A stretch of 28,388 bases of DNA from CALCKU01 sp964534845 (GCA_964534845.1 CAZHPV010000029.1:1-28388), one strand, 5' to 3'. Shown: positions 5,763 through 14,032, counted from the first letter of the stretch. Made by a program: numbers and translations. The notes: generated from the letters alone by a model not told the origin.

Positions 5763-8488
5763 TACTTTCCTCGATTTAGGAACCGGTCGAGTGTTTTATC
5801 AATGATCGATTTTTCCTCGGTTTTTTGCGTCTTTGTTTTTGACTTTTCTTCAGCGGGCGCAATCGCCTTATTGGTTTTGCTTGGCTTTTTGCTCTGGTTC
5901 TGAATTTTGTCAGACGGCTTTTTCTTTTTGGCTTTCTCTTTCTTTTTATCGGCTTTCAAGTCTTTCTTTTTCATCTCTTTTGACTTTAACGGAATGTCCT
6001 TATCCGCTTCCCTCTTAAGGTCAACCTTATCCTCTTTTGCTGAATTTTTGAGTTCAACCAGCATATCAGCCATAAGATTTTTTCTTTTGGATTGGGATTT
6101 ATAGAGTTCTAGGCGTGACGGCGTAATAATAGGCGGAAAGCTATTATTGTTATAGTCCGCATCGGCTGTCTGATGGTGCCGGTCCAGTTCTACTGACGCT
6201 ATCGGAGAGTTACGTATAATCAGCTTTGTTACAGAGCGGCTATTGCGTCGCCAAATTTCAGCAGGAATCATAATGTCCTCTGTTTCCCCATTGGCATAAT
6301 TCAGGGTGAGGGGAAGGGGGCTGATAAGACCGCCGTGATTAACAAAATCGATGAAATAGAGGCTTTGTCCGTCTTCTAAGGCCCGATCATAAGCCGTTCT
6401 TTCCCAAGGTTCTAGCCCTTCTAACATACTATCGAATTTATTGCGGTCCTTGTTTGTCGGGGTGAATTTGTCATTTTCATTATAGAAGTCTTCCAGATTT
6501 TCAAACTTATCAATACGGAGGGCGCGGCCTTCCTCCCGGTTGCGGAGTTGGGTAATACTTTCAGGATGTTTTTTAGCATTTTCTATGCGGTCTTTGGCAA
6601 GCTCCTCGTCTGGGTCCTGAGAAGAAATTTGATAGGCTCTGACATCAGAAATACCGATATCGACATGATCTGTGTCAAAGAACCATCCCCGCCAAAACCA
6701 GTCAAGGTCAACTGCTGATGCATCTTCCATTGTACGGAAAAAATCAGCGGGCGTGGGGCGTTTGAACTTCCAGCGTGTCGCATATTCACGAAAGGCAAAA
6801 TCAAATAGCTCACGTCCCATGACGGTTTCGCGCAGAACCATAAGTGCTGCGGCGGGTTTGGAATAGGCATTGGGGCCAAATTGTAACACACTATCAGACT
6901 GTGTCATAATAGGTACCTGATTGGAGCTTTGCATATAGCGAGAAATGTCGTCTAGCGGATTAGGTTCACCCCAACGGCTTATCGGGAAATTTTCTTCCCA
7001 CTCATATTCCGTCATATATTCCAGGAATGTGTTCAGGCCTTCATCCATCCACGTCCAGCGGCGCTCATCAGAATTAACGACCATAGGAAAATAAATATGC
7101 CCGATTTCGTGGATGATAACCCCTATCAAACCATATTTTATCCGCCGTGAGTAAACGGCTTTTTCGGTTTTTTCATCTATTGTCGGGCGGTAACCGTTAA
7201 AGGTGATCATGGGGTATTCCATACCGCCGCGTTCCCAGGCATTTACCGATTGTGCAGTGGGGTAGGGGTAATTGAAAGCAAAGCGGTTATAGACATCCAT
7301 GGTGTGCACCACGGCCTGAGTGGAATATTGTGACCAGATCGGGTCCGCCTCGTTAGGAAAAAACGACATAGCCGTAACAACAGGCATATCGTCGTCGTCT
7401 TGTTCAAACAGCATGGCGTCCCAAATGTATTTTCGGGAACTTGACCACGCAAAATCGCGCACATTTTCAGCCTTAAACCGCCATGTTTTACTGTCTTTAG
7501 AGCGGCTCTTCTCATTTTCAAGGGCTTCGTCCGGCGTGATAATATAAATAGGTTTATTCGTGCCTGCTTTATCGAGGCGACTTCTGTGCTTTGCGCTTAA
7601 GACTTGTCTGGGGTTTTGCAGAACGCCAGTTGCGGAAACGACATGATCGGACGGGACGGTTATATTGACCTCGTAATCGCCAAATTCTAGCGCAAATTCC
7701 CCGCGTCCCAAAAACTGCTTATTTTGCCATCCCGTATAATCCGTATAGGCGGCCAATCGTGGAAACCATTGGGCGAGAGCATAAATATAGGTATCGGAAT
7801 CTGGGAAATATTCATAACCTCCGCGCCCGCCCACAGTGACCTCATCTATAATATTGTGCTCCCATTTAATCGAAAAGCCTATAAGGGCATCAGGGTCTAG
7901 AGCGGTAGTCATATCAATGCGCATCATCGTGTCATTAATGACATAATCCAACGGCGTACCATCTGCATCCTTTACTGATAGGATTTCAAATCCATATTCT
8001 CGGTCTTCTAAATGTTGCTGGTAGCGCAGCGCTCTATAGCTAAAGCGGTCTTTATCTCCGCTTGCATGACCTCGACGCGACCCTACGCTAGAGGCGGTTG
8101 TGCTTGCACGGGCTAGGGAGCCGTCTTTGAAACGGTTTTGATCCAAGGCTATCCAAATGTACCGTAAAGGGTCAGGGGAATTATTTGTGTAACTTATCTG
8201 GGCCAGACCCGATATGCGCTTTTCATCTTCATCCAGCGAGACGTCGATGACATAATCAGCTTGTTGTTGCCAATAGGCCGGACCCGGCGCGCCCGAGGCG
8301 GTTCTAAAAATATTGGGCGTAGGCAGTTCTGTGCCTAATTGCCGGAATTTAGCCACTTGATCGGTAGGGCTTCCAGCTGGCCCTTCGGCATGGGCTAAGG
8401 CGCTAAGACATAAAACAAACAGGGCTGCACAGGCCGTAAGGGCACCAAGTTTTAAAGCTTTATATAGGGCTTTTGAGAAAGACTGCAT
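5762..8488 (-). CDS. Secreted M1-family aminopeptidase with lysine-rich C-terminal tail
   Basis: A 908-residue zinc metallopeptidase. A signal peptide (1 to about 34, ending AHA) directs it to the periplasm or outside. The beta-rich N-terminal domain is followed by the exopeptidase motif GGMEYP (421-426, here Y where many M1 enzymes have N) and the zinc site HEIGH (460-464) with E483 eighteen residues on. Y542 in NAYSKPAAAL is the likely catalytic tyrosine. M1 enzymes remove N-terminal residues from peptides. Residues from about 805 to the end form an unusual tail dominated by K, E, D, S and T, with several runs of four lysines or similar, predicted disordered. It heads a coupled run with the DUF6702-like protein, GST and VOC genes. 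The start has only a weak AGG upstream. Function as a peptidase is confident; substrate and the role of the tail are unknown. Confidence 0.93.
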   Translation of the reverse strand: MQSFSKALYKALKLGALTACAALFVLCLSALAHAEGPAGSPTDQVAKFRQLGTELPTPNIFRTASGAPGPAYWQQQADYVIDVSLDEDEKRISGLAQISYTNNSPDPLRYIWIALDQNRFKDGSLARASTTASSVGSRRGHASGDKDRFSYRALRYQQHLEDREYGFEILSVKDADGTPLDYVINDTMMRIDMTTALDPDALIGFSIKWEHNIIDEVTVGGRGGYEYFPDSDTYIYALAQWFPRLAAYTDYTGWQNKQFLGRGEFALEFGDYEVNITVPSDHVVSATGVLQNPRQVLSAKHRSRLDKAGTNKPIYIITPDEALENEKSRSKDSKTWRFKAENVRDFAWSSSRKYIWDAMLFEQDDDDMPVVTAMSFFPNEADPIWSQYSTQAVVHTMDVYNRFAFNYPYPTAQSVNAWERGGMEYPMITFNGYRPTIDEKTEKAVYSRRIKYGLIGVIIHEIGHIYFPMVVNSDERRWTWMDEGLNTFLEYMTEYEWEENFPISRWGEPNPLDDISRYMQSSNQVPIMTQSDSVLQFGPNAYSKPAAALMVLRETVMGRELFDFAFREYATRWKFKRPTPADFFRTMEDASAVDLDWFWRGWFFDTDHVDIGISDVRAYQISSQDPDEELAKDRIENAKKHPESITQLRNREEGRALRIDKFENLEDFYNENDKFTPTNKDRNKFDSMLEGLEPWERTAYDRALEDGQSLYFIDFVNHGGLISPLPLTLNYANGETEDIMIPAEIWRRNSRSVTKLIIRNSPIASVELDRHHQTADADYNNNSFPPIITPSRLELYKSQSKRKNLMADMLVELKNSAKEDKVDLKREADKDIPLKSKEMKKKDLKADKKKEKAKKKKPSDKIQNQSKKPSKTNKAIAPAEEKSKTKTQKTEEKSIIDKTLDRFLNRGK

Positions 8489-8643
8489 AATGTACCTAGT
8501 TATTGGTAAGTTTCTTTTTGTTTATGGCTCGTATTACAACGAAACGATTATATTTACATATCACATTCAATTCACACGTGAATTTTCGAGCCATTATACA
8601 TTCCCCTCTTTATATAATCTCGGGAATTCGGTTTGGCGTAAAT
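8489..8643 (-). promoter_or_regulatory. Promoter region of the M1 peptidase operon
   Basis: This 155-base AT-rich gap lies between the M28 and M1 genes. On the minus strand it has two TATAAT hexamers (8598-8593 and 8552-8547), neither with a convincing -35 at the right spacing. It contains a 16-bp near-perfect palindrome and a wider 8-bp inverted repeat (listed separately), suggesting a regulated promoter. No gene is seen in it. Confidence 0.4.
8569..8584. promoter_or_regulatory. Palindrome, possible operator
   Basis: AATTCAC-AC-GTGAATT has perfect 7-bp arms with a two-base spacer, upstream of the TATAAT at 8552-8547 that could serve the M1 operon. The size and symmetry fit a dimeric regulator site. 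No regulator gene is adjacent, so the protein is unknown. Confidence 0.35.
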
Positions 8644-10335
8644 CTATTTGTCTAACATCTCGTCCCGGAGTGCGCGAAATTCTGTGTCCTCATACCAATT
8701 GGGCCAATCCGGACTATTAGCGAGATCATTGCCCAGCTCAAAGAGAATTTCCGTTGTCTCCTTGATCCCGGATAAATCCCAGCTATTGTCATATTCATCC
8801 TCGGGCTTGTGATAGCGTTCTCTATTATATTCTTCCCTGAATTTTTCACCAAAACTCCGGCCATTAATAATGTGATCATTCCCCGTATTGGGATAAAGCA
8901 TGGGGACGCCTTTTTTAGCCAGACTAATATGGTCTGAGCGGTAATAATAACCGGCCTCGGGCTCGGGGTCGGGTGCGATATACATATCACGCGCCTTAAG
9001 CACAGTGTCTAAACGATCTTCTAGCTGGGAGGCCCCGTAACCAATTACAATCATATCTTTCGTTTTGCCAATGGGCATCATGCCATCAATGTTGATTCCG
9101 GCGACCGTTTTCTCCAGCGCAATGAGCGGATCTTCGGCGTAGTAAGCCGAACCAAGTAATCCAGATTCTTCGGCCGTGAGCGCTAATATCAAAACCGATC
9201 GTTTCGGCGCGCCTTGCTCAGCAAAAGCCTCGCCAATTTCAAGGATAACGGATATTCCGGTTGCATTGTCTACAGCGCCGTTCCAGATATTATCGCCTTC
9301 AATCTTGGCATTTATGCCGAGATGGTCCCAATGGCCCATATAGAGAATATATTCGTCAGGATATTCGGTTCCGATAACCCCTCCGGCTACGTTATTCGAT
9401 TTAACTGTCGTGATTCTTTGGTTTAGGGTGGCCGATAGGCTGAGCCCGGCCATAGGTTGAGGCTTGAAGCCTTGCGTTAAAGCCGCCGTTTTAGCGGTTT
9501 CGAAATTCATATCGGCTGCGGTAAAAATAGTCTGGGCGGCATCTTTCTGAAGCCAGCCTTCTAATTGGACGCGCGAGGCGCCTTTATCCGGACGGACCAG
9601 ATCATATTGCGGGCCACTCCATGAGCCGGAAACCACCCCCCATCCATAGCTGGCAGGTTTGGTTTCATGCACAATGAGAGCAGCGGCCGCGCCTTGGCGT
9701 CCGGCTTCTTCAAACTTATATGTCCACCGCCCGTAATAGGTCATCGCACTGGCTTTGAACAAGCTCTCGTCCAGAGTCTCAAACCCGGGGTCATTTACAA
9801 GTATAATGACTGTCTTGCCTTTAACATCCAGCCCAGCATAATCATCCCAACCATATTCAGGCGCAACAATGCCGTAACCTACAAAAACCAGTTCACTGTC
9901 CTTAATTGAGATTGTTTCATTTAAACGTTTTGTCCAAAAGACAGAATTTGTGTTCTGGTCGGATTGAAGGACTGTGTCGTCCGCCGTTGAAATGGACAAT
10001 GTAGACCCTGGTAAAACCGTGGCTTCTGTTAGTTCCACAGGTTGAAAATATGACCCGTTCTTTCCCATCGGAACCAGGCCCGCCATTTTCATTTCATCTG
10101 CAATAAATTGTGCGGCCTTTCGGCCGCCGTCAGTTCCGGGTTCGCGACCTTCAAATTCGTCAGAGGATAGGCGTTCTATGCGGCGACCAATATCGCCAGC
10201 GGAAGCGATAGGCGGTTTGACGATGTCAATCTTCCCGTCTTCAACTGTGTCGCAGCCTGTAATCCCTAAAGCTGTGAGGCATATTAGCAGGAGGAGGTAA
10301 AACAAGTTGATTTGAGCCTTTAAAATCATACGCAT
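8644..10335 (-). CDS. M28-family aminopeptidase lipoprotein with PA domain
   Basis: A 563-residue zinc exopeptidase. The signal sequence ends in the lipobox ITGC with C28 as the lipidated cysteine, so it should be a membrane-anchored lipoprotein facing the periplasm or outside. The order is: short N-terminal part of the peptidase fold (45-110), an inserted PA (protease-associated) domain (about 145-285), then the M28 catalytic core. The two-zinc ligand set is visible: H335 in GHWDH, D356 in GAVDNATG, E389-E390 in TAEES, D417 in NIDGM and H469 in RSDHIS. M28 enzymes release N-terminal amino acids. GGAG lies six bases before the ATG; a second ATG two codons on is less well placed. It lies 155 bases upstream of the M1 operon on the same strand; both point to peptide scavenging outside the inner membrane. 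Confidence 0.93.
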   Translation of the reverse strand: MRMILKAQINLFYLLLLICLTALGITGCDTVEDGKIDIVKPPIASAGDIGRRIERLSSDEFEGREPGTDGGRKAAQFIADEMKMAGLVPMGKNGSYFQPVELTEATVLPGSTLSISTADDTVLQSDQNTNSVFWTKRLNETISIKDSELVFVGYGIVAPEYGWDDYAGLDVKGKTVIILVNDPGFETLDESLFKASAMTYYGRWTYKFEEAGRQGAAAALIVHETKPASYGWGVVSGSWSGPQYDLVRPDKGASRVQLEGWLQKDAAQTIFTAADMNFETAKTAALTQGFKPQPMAGLSLSATLNQRITTVKSNNVAGGVIGTEYPDEYILYMGHWDHLGINAKIEGDNIWNGAVDNATGISVILEIGEAFAEQGAPKRSVLILALTAEESGLLGSAYYAEDPLIALEKTVAGINIDGMMPIGKTKDMIVIGYGASQLEDRLDTVLKARDMYIAPDPEPEAGYYYRSDHISLAKKGVPMLYPNTGNDHIINGRSFGEKFREEYNRERYHKPEDEYDNSWDLSGIKETTEILFELGNDLANSPDWPNWYEDTEFRALRDEMLDK

Positions 10336-10489
10336 AAATTACTCCAAAAAACCTAACGCGCGAATGCCCATGCGGCTTCGTCATATTGACTGAAGTAAGC
10401 AGGGGCAGTGCTAAAATTTTGCGTGTTGAAAGTTTTTCCCTTTACATTTACGTCTATGAATATAGTTGCATAGATAACAATGAAACTCT
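10336..10489. other. Divergent intergenic region, M28 peptidase / nitronate monooxygenase
   Basis: Promoters for both flanking genes must lie here. On the plus strand TTGACT (10386-10391) and TAAAAT (10412-10417) are visible but 20 bases apart, which is too long for a standard promoter. I see no gene, hairpin or clear operator in it. Confidence 0.4.
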
Positions 10490-11461
10490 ATGGATTTATT
10501 TATGGCTCTCCCTGAAATTTTAAAAAATCTTGAACTGCCAGTTATTGCTGCGCCTTTGTTTATTGTCTCCGGACCAGAATTAGTCATTGCGCAATGTAAG
10601 GCGGGCGTCATTGGGTCATTTCCTGCGCTGAATGCCCGACCAGCAGAGGAGTTAGAAAAATGGATTATCCGGATAAAACTGGAACTTGAGCAATACCAAA
10701 AAGAGAACCCGGATAAAAAGGTTGCACCCTTTGCCGTTAATCAAATTTGTCACCCGTCAAATAATCGCCTCGAGCATGATATGCAGGTTTGCGTTAAACA
10801 TGAGGTGCCGATAATTATTACAAGTCTGCAAGCCAATAAAATGGTTTACGATGCCGCACATAGTTATGGCGGTATTATATTGCATGATGTCACAAACTTA
10901 CGGCATTCACGAAAGGCTCTATCAATGGGGGCTGACGGATTAATTGCCGTGTGTTCGGGAGCTGGTGGGCATGCTGGTACATTATCACCCTTTGCGCTTA
11001 TCCCCGAACTTCGCGCGATGCATGACGGGCCTTTGCTTGTTTCCGGTTCTATTGCGACGGGCGGCTCGGTTGCCGCCGCTTTGGCGATGGGAGGCGATAT
11101 GGCGTATATCGGCACGCGGTTTATTGCCTCGCAAGAAGCTAATGCGTCCAATGATTATAAAAACGAGATCGTTGATTCAACCGGAGAGGACATAGTCTAT
11201 TCAAATCTGTTTACAGGTGTTCACGGCAATTACTTAAAAGGCTCTATCGAGAAGGCGGGCATGGATCCCAACAACTTACCCAAATCAGACAAAACCGCCA
11301 TGAATTTTGGTTCGGGAGGGAATACGGATGCAAAAGCATGGAAGGATATTTGGGGCGCAGGCCAAGGCGTCGGAAGTGTCCATAGTGTTCCAACCGTCCA
11401 AGAGATTGTTGATTCGATGAAAGCGGAATATGAAGAGGCCATTCGTAAATTATCGCGTTAG
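10490..11461 (+). CDS. Nitronate monooxygenase family flavoprotein
   Basis: A 323-residue FMN-dependent TIM-barrel protein. It begins with the barrel-opening block PVIAAPLF and has GSFPALNARP (about 42-51), the catalytic-histidine motif GAGGHAG in the middle, the phosphate-binding blocks VSGSIATGG and YIGTRF, and the C-terminal GAGQGVGSV typical of class I enzymes. Such enzymes oxidise propionate-3-nitronate and other alkyl nitronates to carbonyl compounds, usually as protection against nitro toxins; related proteins have other flavin roles. No Shine-Dalgarno sequence is clear; ATG at 10490 or the one at 10502 (four codons later, at MALPEIL) could both be the start, and homologues usually begin like the second. 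A 40-base inverted structure covers its stop codon. It seems to be a single-gene unit. Confidence 0.9.
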   Translation: MDLFMALPEILKNLELPVIAAPLFIVSGPELVIAQCKAGVIGSFPALNARPAEELEKWIIRIKLELEQYQKENPDKKVAPFAVNQICHPSNNRLEHDMQVCVKHEVPIIITSLQANKMVYDAAHSYGGIILHDVTNLRHSRKALSMGADGLIAVCSGAGGHAGTLSPFALIPELRAMHDGPLLVSGSIATGGSVAAALAMGGDMAYIGTRFIASQEANASNDYKNEIVDSTGEDIVYSNLFTGVHGNYLKGSIEKAGMDPNNLPKSDKTAMNFGSGGNTDAKAWKDIWGAGQGVGSVHSVPTVQEIVDSMKAEYEEAIRKLSR

Positions 11462-11496
11462 GCTCTCTGCGCCTCTGAGGCTTAGCGCGGCCTAAC
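11457..11496 (+). repeat. Inverted repeat at the nitronate monooxygenase stop codon
   Basis: GTTAGGC (11457-11463, containing the stop) pairs perfectly with GCCTAAC (11490-11496). Inside are two mutually exclusive small stems, GCCT/AGGC (11471-11481) and GCGC/GCGC (11469-11488). There is no U-run after it, so it is not a classical intrinsic terminator, but it may protect or end the transcript. The remaining bases up to 11649 hold no gene; the promoter of the next gene pair must be there but I cannot place it. Confidence 0.45.
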
Positions 11497-11649
11497 ACGT
11501 GTGCTGCCTTCGCTTTTAACACTTAATCGGGGAAGAAATTATCTGAAATAGGTTTAATTTCTCGTATTGGCTGCAATTGCTGCATTGCTATTGGAATTAC
11601 TTTCCGTTAACACAAATCAATGTTGTCATAACGCATAGGGAGGGACGAT

Positions 11650-12744
11650 ATGGGAAGTCGTAAGTTTCTAGCACTATTAATATTGTTTTTAGTAGCACTA
11701 GTCTTATCTATCTTTGGTCCATGGAACGGTCAAAAACATACAAATCAAATGGGTGATGCTGTTAAAGCTGCGCTTAAAGCCGAAGGGTTGGATTCTTTTG
11801 CTAATGTTGATATGAGCGGGAATGTTGCAACCTTATCAGGTACAGCTCCCAATAAGGCCTTAGCGGACAGAGCGGTTGAAGTGGCTAAGGGCGCTAAGTG
11901 TGAAAAATGTAAAAACAAGAAGCGCTCATGGCATGGCGTGCGCAATGACTTTAAAGTCGTCGAGCTACCAACCGCATCGCCTTATGTGTTTAATGCCGTA
12001 AAGGATCAGTCTGGAAATGTTACAGTTTCGGGATATGTCGGATCCGAGGAGGCACGTAGTGCTGTTTTACAACGGGCCGAGGATTTATTTTCCGGCCGGG
12101 TGACAGATAATAAAGTCAAACTGGCTCTTGGAGCGCCAAATGGAGAGTGGCCAAATATCGTTATGGGCAATCTCCAGCAATTATCTAATTTGGAGCAAGG
12201 GCAATTCACTATGGATACGCTCGAGACTGTAATTACAGGTCGCGCCAGTGATGAAGCGACACGTAATGCTGCAAATAATTACATAAATAATTTGCCGAAT
12301 AGTTACGGCGGAGCCGCAAATATTTCGGTTCCTAATGTCGCTGCAGTTAATGTTGGCGAGATTAAATCCAAATCTGTGTGTCAGAATCTGATCAATAATC
12401 TGAAGGCTGGCAATAAGATCAACTTTGCGTATGGCAAGGCGGAAATCCGCGGAGCCCAAAGCTTTGATTTACTTAACAACCTTGCGTCAGCCGCCGTACA
12501 ATGTGCTGACTTCAAGATTGAAATTGGTGGACATACAGATGCTGATGGTAACGAAAATTATAATCAGCTCTTATCAGAGGCGCGTGCAAACAATGTTTTG
12601 GCCTATTTGGCCGATAATGGTGTTGAATTAGCGCGTATGACTGCGACGGGTTATGGTGAAGCCAGCCCAATAGCTAGCAATGATAATCCAGAAGGCATGG
12701 CACGAAATCGTCGGATCGAATTTGTTGTCAAGCAGTCAGAATAA
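11650..12744 (+). CDS. TM-anchored triple-BON / OmpA-C peptidoglycan-binding protein
   Basis: A 364-residue envelope protein. SRK then a hydrophobic segment (5-23) looks like an uncleaved N-in anchor, putting the rest in the periplasm. Three BON-like modules follow (about 31-105, 107-163, 176-228), each with the pattern amphipathic helix, then V-x-L/V-S/T-G strand. The C-terminal OmpA-like domain (about 256-360) has GHTDADGNENYNQLLSEARA; D297 and R312 are spaced as in the diaminopimelate-binding pair of OmpA proteins, so peptidoglycan binding is likely. A CxxC pair (C84, C87) sits in a Lys-rich loop of the first module, and C244 and C285 flank the OmpA-C entry. The anchor-BON-OmpA order recalls mycobacterial OmpATb/ArfA. 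A strong GGGAGGG precedes the ATG. It is followed 21 bases later by the HhH-DUF2853 gene, surely in one operon. Confidence 0.88.
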   Translation: MGSRKFLALLILFLVALVLSIFGPWNGQKHTNQMGDAVKAALKAEGLDSFANVDMSGNVATLSGTAPNKALADRAVEVAKGAKCEKCKNKKRSWHGVRNDFKVVELPTASPYVFNAVKDQSGNVTVSGYVGSEEARSAVLQRAEDLFSGRVTDNKVKLALGAPNGEWPNIVMGNLQQLSNLEQGQFTMDTLETVITGRASDEATRNAANNYINNLPNSYGGAANISVPNVAAVNVGEIKSKSVCQNLINNLKAGNKINFAYGKAEIRGAQSFDLLNNLASAAVQCADFKIEIGGHTDADGNENYNQLLSEARANNVLAYLADNGVELARMTATGYGEASPIASNDNPEGMARNRRIEFVVKQSE

Positions 12745-12765
12745 TCCGAGTAGGGAGATCTCAAA

Positions 12766-13977
12766 ATGATTAGTAACTCAATATTATATATACTCTGTTT
12801 TTTAATCGTACCGCTTTTACTAATGGGGCTTTTGGGCCTGTTATTAGGTCGGTGGATTTGGAAAAGAGGCCACACAGGTGACCTCACAGCCGAAGGCGAA
12901 GGGGCTTTACGGGCAGAGGCCGATGCGTTGCGTGCCCGTGTTCAGGATTTGGAAGGCCGCGTGTCTACACGCGATACCGAAGTAACCGACCTGAAATCCA
13001 AGCTCGCAGCCGCCGCTACCGGGGCAGCCGCAGCAACGGCCGCAACAGCAGTTGCAGCAAAAGCAGCGCCAGCTGCAGATGATGATGAAAGCTATGCTCT
13101 AGAGTGGCGCAATCGTTATCTGGCCGCACGGGTTAAGTATCTTGAAGGCCGTTTGGCAGAGGCGCCAAAGGCTAAGAAGAAAGCCGCGCCTAAGACACGT
13201 GTCGTTGCCAAGAAAGCTGCGCCTAAGAAACGCGTTGTTGCGAAAGCCAAACCAAAGCCAAAGCCAAAGCCTAAGGCAAAAGCGAAGCCAAAGGTCAAAG
13301 TCCTTTATACGGACGGACCGACTGATGGTGCACCTGATGATTTGAAATTAATCAAAGGTATTGGACCGAAGTTTGAAAAAGACCTGCATTCAAAGGGTAT
13401 TTACTACTTCCGTCAAATCGGTGCTTGGAAAGCGGCTGATGTAAAAATGGTCGAAGGTGTTATCGACTCTATTCCGGGGCGTATCCAGCGCGACGAATGG
13501 GTCAAGCAAGGTAAAGTTCTAGCCGGGGGTGGTGCTCCACGTGCGATGAAAGCTGCGCCGAATATTGCTAAGAAAAAATCGGCTTCTGCAAAAAGAACAT
13601 CGACTAAAGCAAAATCGACGTCTGCTGCCAAGAAAACCTCTAAAGGTTCCGGTAAAGGTGCTGGGAATGCCAAATATTACGATAATGTTCGTAAATTTGA
13701 TCGTTCCGCCAAAACTGACGTGATCGACAATATAGTTAAATATTGCGGTGTCGCTCTGCGGACGCGTGATGGATCGCTCGTTGCTTGTTCTGACGAAGCG
13801 GAAGTCAAGCGCGTTGCCGCCGGATTTGCTACCAAGAAATTGGGCTTGAAGTCTGGTCAATTGGATCTTGTTAAAGGCGTATGCCAAGACATGAAGAGTC
13901 AGCGTTTAAAGAACCGCGTGACCTTCTATTACCTTGCAGCGAAAAAAGCGGGTAAGCTTGGTATCTTTGGCGGCTAG
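12766..13977 (+). CDS. TM / coiled-coil / Lys-rich / HhH / DUF2853 protein
   Basis: A 403-residue multi-part protein of unknown function. In order: TM segment (about 5-28) followed by RWIWKRGH, whose positive charge suggests the C-terminal part stays in the cytoplasm; coiled coil (42-80); Ala-rich stretch (80-104); a second short helix (110-132); a histone-H1-like Lys/Ala/Pro linker (133-180, with KPKPKPKPK); a helix-hairpin-helix domain (192-252, LKLIKGIGPKFEKDL) of the kind annotated as flap-endonuclease-like and also found appended to alphaproteobacterial NuoE and ribosomal protein L21; a Lys/Ser/Thr/Ala linker (260-300); and a DUF2853-like domain (303-400, with KKLGLKSGQLD and KNRVTFYYLAAKK). 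No nuclease active site is evident. It lies 21 bases after the OmpA-BON gene, and a strong terminator follows. The domain calls are from recognised patterns; the function is open. Confidence 0.85.
   Translation: MISNSILYILCFLIVPLLLMGLLGLLLGRWIWKRGHTGDLTAEGEGALRAEADALRARVQDLEGRVSTRDTEVTDLKSKLAAAATGAAAATAATAVAAKAAPAADDDESYALEWRNRYLAARVKYLEGRLAEAPKAKKKAAPKTRVVAKKAAPKKRVVAKAKPKPKPKPKAKAKPKVKVLYTDGPTDGAPDDLKLIKGIGPKFEKDLHSKGIYYFRQIGAWKAADVKMVEGVIDSIPGRIQRDEWVKQGKVLAGGGAPRAMKAAPNIAKKKSASAKRTSTKAKSTSAAKKTSKGSGKGAGNAKYYDNVRKFDRSAKTDVIDNIVKYCGVALRTRDGSLVACSDEAEVKRVAAGFATKKLGLKSGQLDLVKGVCQDMKSQRLKNRVTFYYLAAKKAGKLGIFGG
13252..13271 (+). repeat. Hexamer tandem repeat coding for Lys-Pro
   Basis: CCAAAG is repeated exactly three times plus CC, within a longer degenerate stretch (13243-13299) that encodes alternating Lys-Pro and Lys-Ala. 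Each unit adds two residues without changing frame, so copy number could drift by slippage and alter linker length. Confidence 0.6.
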
Positions 13978-14008
13978 TTAAGCCTTTCAAATAAAACTAT
14001 AAAATTTC

Positions 14009-14032
14009 AACCCGCCTTTGGCGGGTTTTTTT
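14009..14032 (+). terminator. Intrinsic terminator after the OmpA / HhH-DUF2853 pair
   Basis: AACCCGCC, loop TTT, then GGCGGG and seven T residues: an 8-bp GC-rich stem with a full U-tract, 31 bases after the stop of the HhH-DUF2853 gene. It clearly separates that operon from the lysis-like genes downstream. Confidence 0.93.

Noticed and set aside
10386..10417. TTGACT/TAAAAT promoter for the nitronate monooxygenase
   Set aside because: Spacer of 20 bases is outside the normal range for sigma70 promoters.
11605..11630. CtrA-like box before the OmpA-BON gene (GTTAAC then CAAT)
   Set aside because: Only one half-site matches TTAA-N7-TTAA; the second half has two mismatches and no other support.
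13519..13887. 122-codon minus-strand frame opposite the HhH-DUF2853 gene
   Set aside because: Its composition (Phe/Ser/Arg-rich) is what the complement of the Lys-rich coding strand gives; no start signal.
12766..13977. Active flap-endonuclease-like nuclease
   Set aside because: Only the HhH module is present; no acidic metal cluster of a nuclease is visible, and the same module occurs as an accessory in non-nuclease proteins.
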